A DNA stretch of 64,000 nucleotides from assembly GCA_903895195.1 (NCBI GenBank), contig CAITSZ010000005.1:62001-126000 (forward strand), read 5' to 3'. Under the pieces are notes generated by a model. That model was not told the origin of the DNA. It made no database searches and saw only the letters and a list, made by a program, of their open reading frames with translations. Below are positions 57,459 to 64,000 of the stretch, one piece after another; within the stretch, counting starts at the first letter, position 1, and every line of letters starts with the position of its first letter. A program made the position numbers and the translations under genes. The DNA comes from an uncultured Chlorobiaceae bacterium. Lineage in GTDB: Bacteria > Bacteroidota > Chlorobiia > Chlorobiales > Chlorobiaceae.

Positions 57459-58337
57459 ATGAAGAATCCGAACGCTTTGAAATGGAGCGATCTGAGAACC
57501 GGAATTTTTTTCATTCTCGGTATCGGTTTTGCCGCCTATATCGGACTTGTCGTCGGTAAAAACACCAACCTGTTTTCCGGGATAACGACAGTAAAAATTC
57601 TTTCAAGAGATGTTCAAAGCCTTGCTGAAAACAACTTTGTCTCGGTATCAGGCAAAAAAATCGGCACAGTCTCGAAAATGAATTTTGTCACCCACAATGA
57701 TTCACTCTACGTTGTAGCTGATCTGAGGCTTAAACAGGAATATGCCCTCCTTGTGACGAAAGATGCCAAAGCCACCATTAAATCTCTCGGGGTACTTGGA
57801 GACAAATACGTTGATATTAAAACCGGAAAGGGGCCTGCGGTAAAAGATGGAGATTTTATTGCTCTTTATTCCGAAGAGGGCCTTGCCAACATTGCAAGTA
57901 AAGCGAGTCAGACGTTTGAAAAGATCAATACCATGCTGGATAAACTGAATAGTGGTAAAGGTATGGCCGGCAGGCTTATTTCTGATGAAAAAATGGGTAA
58001 CGAGCTTGCTGAAACGATCACAAGTCTTAAATCCACTACCGCCGAACTCTCCTCACTGTCAAAGAAAGCATCTCATGGCAATGGCCTGCTTCCCAAACTT
58101 CTGAATGACAAGGGCATGGCTAAAAACACGGAAGAGACCATTGAACGTCTTAACAGTACGGCATCAAAAGCCGAACAGCTGATCACAAAGCTTAACAATG
58201 ACAAAGGCTCCCTTGGCCAGCTCTCCTCAAATCCTTTACTGTACAACAACCTCTCTCGAACACTGTCATCTCTTGACTCCGTTCTTGTTGACCTGAAAGC
58301 ACACCCTGGTCGCTATGTAAAGTTGTCGCTTTTTTAA
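57459..58337 (+). CDS. mlaD: MlaD-type MCE-domain protein
   Basis: 292 residues. One N-terminal membrane helix (about 12-32) is followed by an MCE domain: VQSLAENNFVSVSGKKIGTV, then LGVLGDKYVDIKTG. The last ~150 residues are helical and coiled-coil-like, with repeated LNSGKGMAGRLISDE and LNNDKGSLGQL blocks of the kind that occur in longer MCE proteins. It is the periplasmic substrate-binding ring component. No MlaB or MlaC gene follows. Confidence 0.92.
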   Translation: MKNPNALKWSDLRTGIFFILGIGFAAYIGLVVGKNTNLFSGITTVKILSRDVQSLAENNFVSVSGKKIGTVSKMNFVTHNDSLYVVADLRLKQEYALLVTKDAKATIKSLGVLGDKYVDIKTGKGPAVKDGDFIALYSEEGLANIASKASQTFEKINTMLDKLNSGKGMAGRLISDEKMGNELAETITSLKSTTAELSSLSKKASHGNGLLPKLLNDKGMAKNTEETIERLNSTASKAEQLITKLNNDKGSLGQLSSNPLLYNNLSRTLSSLDSVLVDLKAHPGRYVKLSLF

Positions 58338-58355
58338 ATGAGAGGATCATAGCTG

Positions 58356-59516
58356 ATGCAATCAAGCCGCTTTTTTCTTGCTTCGTTCCTTTTCCTTGCG
58401 TGGCTGAGCACGTTACTCCCTGCAAGAGTTTTGGCTTTTGATTTCGGCGCACTTGAGACCGTTGTAAACAAAGCTGTCAGTGACAGTGTCTTTCCCGGAG
58501 GAAGCCTTGCCGTGATCTACAAGGGAAAGGTTGTTTTTCACAAGGCATTCGGCAAATTAACCTATGCTCGACAGAGCAGCCCTGCCGATACAGCGACAAT
58601 GTACGATCTTGCTTCCCTAACCAAGGCTGTCGTTACAACAAGCATAGTCATGCAGCTTGTCGAACGGGACTCACTCAATCTTCAGTCACCCGTATCGCAA
58701 TACCTGCCTGAATTTACAGGAAAAGGAAAGGACACCATCACCATCGAGCATCTCCTGCGACACACCTCCGGACTGAGGGCCCACACTCTTTTTTCCAAAA
58801 CCTGCAGCACCCCTCAGCAGCTCTTCAGCACCATTGCCTCCGACACGCTCGTCTCCAAGCCTGGGACAACAACGCTCTACAGCGATCTTGGCTTCATGCT
58901 TCTTGGGAGAATCATTGAAACTATCACAGGAAGAACGCTCGATGCAAACTTTCATAACCGGTTTGCTGAACCCCTCGGCATGACATCAACGATGTTTACT
59001 CCTCCGCAATCGTTCGCAATGCGAATTGCCCCTGTTGAAAAAGATACCCTGTGGCCCTTGACCGTTCAACGTCCTCTGGTTCATGACCAAAACTCTGCCC
59101 TGCTTGGAGGAGTTGCCGGTCATGCAGGATTGTACTCAACAACCGCAGACCTTATCGGCATGGTAACCATGCTGATGAATGGAGGTACAGTCAAAGGCCA
59201 TACCTATATCAAGGCCGCAACACTCAAAGAATTTCTTGCAAGAAAGGGCTCGCTGAGAGCATTAGGATGGGATGTGCGCTCCCCTGGCGGACACTCTTCA
59301 GCCGGTGACTATTATTCAAACTCCTCTTATGGACATCTTGGCTTCACAGGTACCAGCATCTGGATTGATCCTGAAAAAGAGCTGGCGGTTATTTTTCTCT
59401 GCAACCGGGTCTATCCTTCAAGCGCTAATATCAAAATCAGATCGTTTCGTCCCCTGCTCCACAACACCATCGCGAGCTCTCTTGGTTTGAAGAAAACAGC
59501 AGAAAAAGTCCGCTAA
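58356..59516 (+). CDS. Exported serine hydrolase of the class C beta-lactamase fold
   Basis: 386 residues. A Sec signal peptide is visible (SRFFLASFLFLAWLSTLLPA, then RVLA). The nucleophile motif SxxK is in YDLASLTKAV and the Tyr-containing second motif in LYSDLGFMLLG. The third motif reads HLGFTGTS instead of KTG, as in many esterases and peptidases of this family. Likely a periplasmic D-amino peptidase or esterase rather than a drug-resistance enzyme. It lies 18 bp after mlaD and may be cotranscribed. Confidence 0.9.
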   Translation: MQSSRFFLASFLFLAWLSTLLPARVLAFDFGALETVVNKAVSDSVFPGGSLAVIYKGKVVFHKAFGKLTYARQSSPADTATMYDLASLTKAVVTTSIVMQLVERDSLNLQSPVSQYLPEFTGKGKDTITIEHLLRHTSGLRAHTLFSKTCSTPQQLFSTIASDTLVSKPGTTTLYSDLGFMLLGRIIETITGRTLDANFHNRFAEPLGMTSTMFTPPQSFAMRIAPVEKDTLWPLTVQRPLVHDQNSALLGGVAGHAGLYSTTADLIGMVTMLMNGGTVKGHTYIKAATLKEFLARKGSLRALGWDVRSPGGHSSAGDYYSNSSYGHLGFTGTSIWIDPEKELAVIFLCNRVYPSSANIKIRSFRPLLHNTIASSLGLKKTAEKVR

Positions 59517-59534
59517 GAACCACCTGAAACTGCT

Positions 59535-61445
59535 TCAGGCAAACAAGCCCTGCATAGGCACAATCGGAAGAGGAATCGGCTTCACTGACTCCTGCCGGAA
59601 AATAGCATTAGCCGCCATGCGCCCGGTAAACACTGCTGCCTCCATCAGAAAAACCGGTGCATCAACCTTTACCCAGTCGCCTGCAAAATAAAGATTCGAA
59701 AACGGTGTTTCAACACCGGGTCGATGGGCGTGATCACCCGGAGCCCACCGGGTAAAATTGGACTGCTGCATAAATAGTTCATGCAAAATAGTCGCCGACC
59801 TGGTCTCAGGAAAGATGGTATGCAACTCCCGAATCATAGCTGCCTTAATCTCCGGTTCCGGCTTTATATCTGCGGGAGCAATAGCGTAGGCATGCAACTC
59901 TACAACACAGCCCCCATGTTTTTTGCCCCATGAAATAAACGGTTCCTGAAAATCTGAAAAAATGGAAATCGAATCGGTGTAAGTATATCCCGAAACCGTA
60001 TAGAAAGGGAACTCCTTTGAAGCAAGCGGCCGATCAAGCCAGAGGCGGTAAACCGCATAGGGATCAGCTTCGCCAAGTGAAGCTACGTTGGATTCAAATT
60101 CAGGACGGCTCAACTGCGAAGCTTTCACCAACTCACGAACACCCCGGACGTTGGAAGCAACTACACAATAATCACAAGCGAGCCGTTCACTCCGACCCTC
60201 CTGTTTCACAACAATCATTTCGCCCTCAACTGCAACAGCAAGCTTTGCAAGAGAAGTTTTTGGAGGCCCACTCACCGGAGTACCCGTTGCATCAAACCTG
60301 CCTGCATGGCAGGGACAGGAAAAACCTCCTGTCAGAACATCCTGAGTGACCGGGCAGCCCATATGTGTGCATCGCCCGTCATAAGCCAGATAACCCTTTT
60401 CAGATCTGCCAACCATGACCGGCACACCATCAGCTGTAATAAAGGCAGCAAATCCACTTTGCGGAACCTTCCCGGATTCAACCCTCAACGACAAAGCACC
60501 ACCACTTCCCTGAGTATCAATAACAACCTCTGAAACCTTAGCTCCGACAACACTGATGCTCCTTGCTGTAGTCCCTTTCAGAAGTTTAACCCCAAGTTCC
60601 TTAAGCTTTGCCTCGAGAGGGTTGATGAGGGCCGTCATACAATCCCGGTTTGTTATTTTAAAGGCGAGCCCTTCAGGACTGCCCATAAAATAAAAATGGA
60701 AGTACCTGAGCGCCTCGGCTGCCGACAAAACTTCCATTCTGTTCATGGTCGCATCTGCAAAAGGATGCAGCACTGTATCAACAAATGCAGGCAGATCCTC
60801 CCCTTTCCTGCAATAGGTCATAAAATCGATGGAGTCATACTTTCGGAACGTCTCATTGTACTCATATCGAAACAATTCCACAGTAGACAGCAGCCCCTTA
60901 TAGTTTTTCAGAAAGGAGATCATATCAAGTCTCCTTGACTGCTCTACAATTGAGAGAACATTGACAGGAAATACCTTCGAGGTCTGACCGAACACCTCTT
61001 TAAGAGAGTTTTTAAAAATCACCGGATATCCGGGAGCAGGAGTAAAGGCATCTCTCTTTATTCCGGCAAAAGCAAATATTTCGTTCAGATTATAATACTG
61101 ATCAAAAAAGCCATGAAAGCCGTGTTCGACGGGAAAGTGTTCGCCAAGAGCATCAATATTCCACCCGGTAAGCTTCCCGCCCAATGCCGCTGAGGATTCG
61201 ACAAGAGTCACCTCAAAGCCCCTTCGAGCCAGTTCAAGGGAAGAGCTGATGCCCGCAAGACCTCCACCAACCACGACAACCTTTTTTGACCTTTCAATTC
61301 TCTCCTTTCCCTCCACGTTCTCGGCGCCATAAAACGTTTTTCTCGGCTGATAATAGCCAATCAATCCTGCTGTTCCGGCTACGGCAACTCCGGCACCAAT
61401 ACCTGTGCGGACAAACAATTTTTTTATAAACTCACGTCGTTCCAT
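59535..61445 (-). CDS. Tat-targeted FAD oxidoreductase with inserted Rieske domain; candidate isorenieratene synthase CrtU
   Basis: 636 residues. The N-terminus MERREFIKKLFVRTG with a following hydrophobic stretch is a Tat-type signal or anchor. FAD-binding VVVGGGLAGISSSLELARRG starts near residue 56. The C-terminus LYFAGDWVKVDAPVFLMEAA resembles carotenoid desaturases. In the middle lies a Rieske [2Fe-2S] site, CTHMGCPV ... CPCHAGRFD (about 365-392), between the two halves of the FAD fold. The aromatic-carotenoid enzymes CrtU/CruE of green sulfur bacteria and cyanobacteria are of this general kind; that equation is from memory. If correct, the strain makes aryl carotenoids. Confidence 0.75.
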   Translation of the reverse strand: MERREFIKKLFVRTGIGAGVAVAGTAGLIGYYQPRKTFYGAENVEGKERIERSKKVVVVGGGLAGISSSLELARRGFEVTLVESSAALGGKLTGWNIDALGEHFPVEHGFHGFFDQYYNLNEIFAFAGIKRDAFTPAPGYPVIFKNSLKEVFGQTSKVFPVNVLSIVEQSRRLDMISFLKNYKGLLSTVELFRYEYNETFRKYDSIDFMTYCRKGEDLPAFVDTVLHPFADATMNRMEVLSAAEALRYFHFYFMGSPEGLAFKITNRDCMTALINPLEAKLKELGVKLLKGTTARSISVVGAKVSEVVIDTQGSGGALSLRVESGKVPQSGFAAFITADGVPVMVGRSEKGYLAYDGRCTHMGCPVTQDVLTGGFSCPCHAGRFDATGTPVSGPPKTSLAKLAVAVEGEMIVVKQEGRSERLACDYCVVASNVRGVRELVKASQLSRPEFESNVASLGEADPYAVYRLWLDRPLASKEFPFYTVSGYTYTDSISIFSDFQEPFISWGKKHGGCVVELHAYAIAPADIKPEPEIKAAMIRELHTIFPETRSATILHELFMQQSNFTRWAPGDHAHRPGVETPFSNLYFAGDWVKVDAPVFLMEAAVFTGRMAANAIFRQESVKPIPLPIVPMQGLFA

Positions 61446-61552
61446 AACCTGAAGAGAGCGTTGAACTGAAGGGAATCGATTTTCTGAACTGTATATTTAT
61501 CGAATATAAGTATTTGCTGAAGCAACCCTCTCTATAAACCCTTAGCTCTGCT

Positions 61553-62506
61553 ATGGCTATGGCTGTAACGTCCACTAATTTTGCCCGCACCATTCGAAAA
61601 GAAGCTGCACGGCTGGGATTCTCCGCCATAGGGTTTTCTTTACCTGTACCCCAGTCGCTCGCTATAGAGCGCTACAAGGCCATGATCGATGAAAAACGCC
61701 ATGGCGAGATGACCTACATGGAACTCCGAATAGATGAACGGGCAATGCCCGACCTGCTTCTTCCCGGCCTGAAAACAGTCATTTCAGCCGCAGTAAGCTA
61801 TAATCATCCTCTTCAAAACAGTTCTGGAAAGCCGGATATTTCGAAATATGCCCTCATTGACGACTATCACACCGTAGTACGCAAAAAGCTTGAAGAGCTC
61901 CTGGTGTTTCTGAAAAGCCTTCTGGGAGAAGAGCTCAACGCGACAATATCCGTTGACAGCTCCCCTGTCCTTGAAAAAACGTGGGCTGAACATTCAGGCA
62001 TAGGAAAGACAGGAAAAAACACACTACTGATCCTCCCTTCCGCCGGCTCTTATGTTTTTCTCGGTGAAATTCTGATTGACAAAGAAATAATCGACAAGAA
62101 GCCGCCTCTTCCGAACCTCTGCGGAAGCTGCAGCAACTGCATTGACAGCTGCCCCACAGGTGCACTTATAGAATCAGGCAGACTTGACGCATCCAGATGC
62201 ATCTCCTATCTCACAATAGAGCTGAAAAGGGAATTCAGTGCAGAAGAGTCATCGATGATAGGCAACCACCTCTTCGGCTGCGATCACTGTCAGGAGGTAT
62301 GCCCCCATAACAAGCATGTAAGCATCACTGCAGACAGGTCATTCAAGGTGCGGCCCAACCTCCTGAACATCTCGACTGAAACAATTCTGAACCTGACAAA
62401 ATCAAGCTTCCGCAATCTTTTCTATGGAACCCCGATTTTCCGTTTAGGGCTTAAACGCCTTAAACGAAACGCGCAAGCTGTATCTGAAAACCTGCGAAAA
62501 TCATAA
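61553..62506 (+). CDS. queG: Epoxyqueuosine reductase QueG
   Basis: 317 residues. Cobalamin-dependent QueG: VDSSPVLEKTWAEHSGIGKT supplies the catalytic Asp region, and GKNTLLILPSAGSYVFLGEI follows. Two [4Fe-4S] clusters come from CGSCSNCIDSCPTGAL and CDHCQEVCPHN. It reduces epoxyqueuosine to queuosine in tRNA anticodons. No queuosine neighbour is present. A second ATG lies two codons later. Confidence 0.95.
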   Translation: MAMAVTSTNFARTIRKEAARLGFSAIGFSLPVPQSLAIERYKAMIDEKRHGEMTYMELRIDERAMPDLLLPGLKTVISAAVSYNHPLQNSSGKPDISKYALIDDYHTVVRKKLEELLVFLKSLLGEELNATISVDSSPVLEKTWAEHSGIGKTGKNTLLILPSAGSYVFLGEILIDKEIIDKKPPLPNLCGSCSNCIDSCPTGALIESGRLDASRCISYLTIELKREFSAEESSMIGNHLFGCDHCQEVCPHNKHVSITADRSFKVRPNLLNISTETILNLTKSSFRNLFYGTPIFRLGLKRLKRNAQAVSENLRKS

Positions 62507-62991
62507 CTCCTCAATATTGACAATCTTCCTATTCTTGAGTGGTCAGCACTGTCGTTTTCAGCAAACAGACCATAAGCCGTTGTCCAGCGACCAATCACGC
62601 TTTTCATGCCTTGGTATTTCCGGCAAACACTCACTGCAATTACTCAACAACCTTTTTAGCTGATATCATAATCGCGTGAAGCCGGGTTCTGTTATAAAAT
62701 GACAATACCCTAACAATATCAAGGCTGGCGAAGATCTTGATCTCGTAAAACCAATAAATTTACGCCTTTTTGGGCGCTCCCGTCAGAACACTTTTAAGTC
62801 GTCTCGGCACCCATAATGGGCATCATTTATCCCAGAAATTCTGTGTTAAAATGTGCTAATAAAATGACAATTAATGCCTTGACTTACTGCATGAAACAGG
62901 GGTATTATGAAGAATATTAGAACCACCTCATTCGAAATGGAAGCTCATCAATTCCCCCATAACCGGTAGTAACAAGCAAATGATGCTCACC
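62507..62991. other. Non-coding region between queG and the Nif11-like gene
   Basis: About 480 bp without a supportable gene. At 62678-62692 the sequence GAAGCCGGGTTCTGT matches, on the minus strand, the conserved 3' end of RNase P RNA, but no matching 5' half was found. Several short hairpins are possible near 62740-62830. Confidence 0.5.
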
Positions 62992-63228
62992 ATGTCAATT
63001 GAAAATGAAAACGAGTTCATTGAAAGAATGAAGTCAGACGATGCCTTCAGAGAACGAATTATGTCAATCGAAAATGTCTCAGCTCGAATTAACGCAATCC
63101 ATAGTGAAGGCTATAACATCGCCAAAAATAAGAGCCCCAAGCTTGATTTCTGTTTCTATCAGGAGATCGGAATTTTAAACTGGTGTGGGTTAGATCCATA
63201 CTGCGCTCATTTCTCGATTAACAACTGA
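62992..63228 (+). CDS. Small Nif11-like protein with Cys-containing C-terminus
   Basis: 78 residues from the ATG at 62992; ATGs at 62980 and 62983 would add up to four residues. The N-terminal ~50 residues (SIENENEFIERMKSDDAFRE, then NAIHSEGYNI) match the Nif11 domain, used as leader in some ribosomally made modified peptides and also present in stand-alone proteins. The tail has three Cys (DFCFYQEIGILNWCGLDPYC). No Gly-Gly cleavage site, no lanthipeptide/radical-SAM enzyme and no transporter are adjacent, so product and role are open. Confidence 0.65.
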   Translation: MSIENENEFIERMKSDDAFRERIMSIENVSARINAIHSEGYNIAKNKSPKLDFCFYQEIGILNWCGLDPYCAHFSINN

Positions 63229-63319
63229 ATCAGCATTCCCTGAGATTCAGGTCATTCAAGCACTTGTCTCATAAGGACAATGGCTGTTTCACCGCCTTAA
63301 CCAACATACCCCAACCAAT

Positions 63320-63745
63320 ATGAAACCGACGAATCCTTCGGTAACCATAACGCCCTCAAGGGTGCTCATTTTCGAAAATGATGAGTACCTCCTGAAAAGT
63401 ATGGTCAGTTATCTCGTAATGGACGGATATGAAGTTACCGGGGTAAGGAAGGCTGAGGAATTTCAGAAGCACTTGTCCAGTCATTCCTTCTGTGTGGCAA
63501 TTCTTGGGGTCGATCTGCCCGACAATAGCGGACTGCTTCTCACCGAGTTTGTGCAAAAAAACAGCACGCTACGCATTATCACGCTCAGTAATAATTCATA
63601 TGCCGGCAACCGCATGGCCTGCCTTAACGCAGGGGCAGATATTTATCTGATAAAGCCCTTCAATTTCCGGCTCCTCTCTGCAAGTGTCGGCATCCTTATC
63701 CGACGCTCTTATACCGTACCATGGATGCCCTCCATGCTTGGATAA
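63320..63745 (+). CDS. Stand-alone response-regulator receiver domain lacking the phosphoacceptor Asp
   Basis: 141 residues, one receiver fold and no output domain. Aligning with CheY by eye: the acid pocket is ENDE instead of DD, and the phosphoacceptor block reads ILGVDLPDNSG, putting Gly where the phosphorylated Asp should be. The switch residue is Ser (ITLSNNS), while the conserved Lys is kept (YLIKPFN). This predicts a pseudo-receiver working by protein contacts or another ligand. No histidine kinase gene is adjacent. Confidence 0.83.
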   Translation: MKPTNPSVTITPSRVLIFENDEYLLKSMVSYLVMDGYEVTGVRKAEEFQKHLSSHSFCVAILGVDLPDNSGLLLTEFVQKNSTLRIITLSNNSYAGNRMACLNAGADIYLIKPFNFRLLSASVGILIRRSYTVPWMPSMLG

Positions 63746-63847
63746 ATGACTGAAAGCAATGGCTTACTCATTTCCATCACCCCACCTGGCACTGTGGTAA
63801 TTACTTCTTAAATATATGAGCCACTGGTGAACATATTTACAGCCTGA

Positions 63848-64000
63848 TCAGTGCTTGAAATGCCGCATGCCGGAAAAAACCATAGCAAGATTGTTGGCAT
63901 CTGCTGCCTCAATAATTTCATTATCGCGGATAGAACCGCCCGGCTGTATGACCGCTGTGACACCAGCCTCAGCTGCGGCAAGCAGACCATCGGCAAAGGG
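63848..64000 (-). CDS. purH: PurH C-terminus (AICAR transformylase/IMP cyclohydrolase), cut by window edge
   Basis: The last 50 codons only. The readable peptide includes [20 protein letters not shown], then [21 protein letters not shown] and stop, the invariant C-terminus of PurH. It uses 10-formyl-THF to formylate AICAR and closes the ring to IMP, so the two edge genes of this window (purU and purH) both handle formyl-THF. No terminator recognised in the 100 bp downstream. Confidence 0.96.
   Translation of the reverse strand, partial: PFADGLLAAAEAGVTAVIQPGGSIRDNEIIEAADANNLAMVFSGMRHFKH

Noticed and set aside
62678-62692. RNase P RNA (rnpB) on the minus strand
   Set aside because: Only the conserved 3'-end word (ACAGAACCCGGCTTC on the minus strand) is present. 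No GAGGAAAGTCCGGGCT-like 5' element was found in the next ~400 bp, so a whole rnpB is not supported; chance or a fragment.

Overview
The window looks like chromosome of a green sulfur bacterium (Chlorobiaceae; Chlorobium/Pelodictyon type). This is an inference from gene content. It has a monomeric NADP-isocitrate dehydrogenase (in Chlorobium the reductive-TCA enzyme), an ArsA-type ATPase with an HSP20-like tail, the MEP-pathway gene dxs, and a Tat-targeted FAD/Rieske carotenoid-desaturase-like protein that resembles isorenieratene synthase. No rRNA, tRNA, CRISPR array or intact insertion sequence was seen.

Layout. 1-8.4 kb is housekeeping: purU (partial), a PAP2 phosphatase / GT39 / GT2 / flippase-like membrane cluster, recJ, fbp and ymdB. 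8.7-31 kb is a defence island read almost entirely leftward. It holds a type 1 BREX operon in the order brxA-brxB-brxC-pglX-pglZ-brxL, with other systems nested inside it. 31.5-64 kb is core genome again: an Ala/Lys-rich exported mini-protein, pirin, an L,D-transpeptidase-like protein, icd, fabI, an ArsA ATPase, aat, a nitroreductase, a glycosyltransferase, pcrA/uvrD, a GH13 enzyme, yjbQ, dxs, pgpA-pgsA, mutS2, adh, pdxJ-rdgB-uppP, a PHP protein, mlaEFD, a serine hydrolase, the FAD/Rieske oxidoreductase, queG, a Nif11-like peptide, a degenerate receiver protein and purH (partial).

The most interesting system is the composite defence island. pglX is present as two separate genes: an N-terminal methyltransferase half (23985-25781) and a C-terminal half (18186-19946). 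Together they are about as long as one ordinary PglX. Between them, on the same strand and with overlapping start/stop codons at every junction, sit a frameshifted remnant of an AlbA_2-type gene, a SIR2-domain protein and a HerA-type ATPase. A complete SIR2-HerA anti-phage module therefore lies inside a BREX methyltransferase gene and is translationally coupled to both halves. A Shedu (DUF4263) nuclease and a Fic protein then sit between pglX and pglZ, and a PD-(D/E)XK nuclease-like gene and an XRE regulator follow brxL. A heptanucleotide tandem repeat in pglX-C, an A9 tract at the start of the SIR2 gene, and several palindromic or helically phased repeat arrays in the island's non-coding gaps suggest switching or regulation.

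Functions are assigned from motifs and remembered family features only. No database search was run. Start codons were moved from GTG/TTG to a downstream ATG where family length or spacing favoured it; each case is noted.
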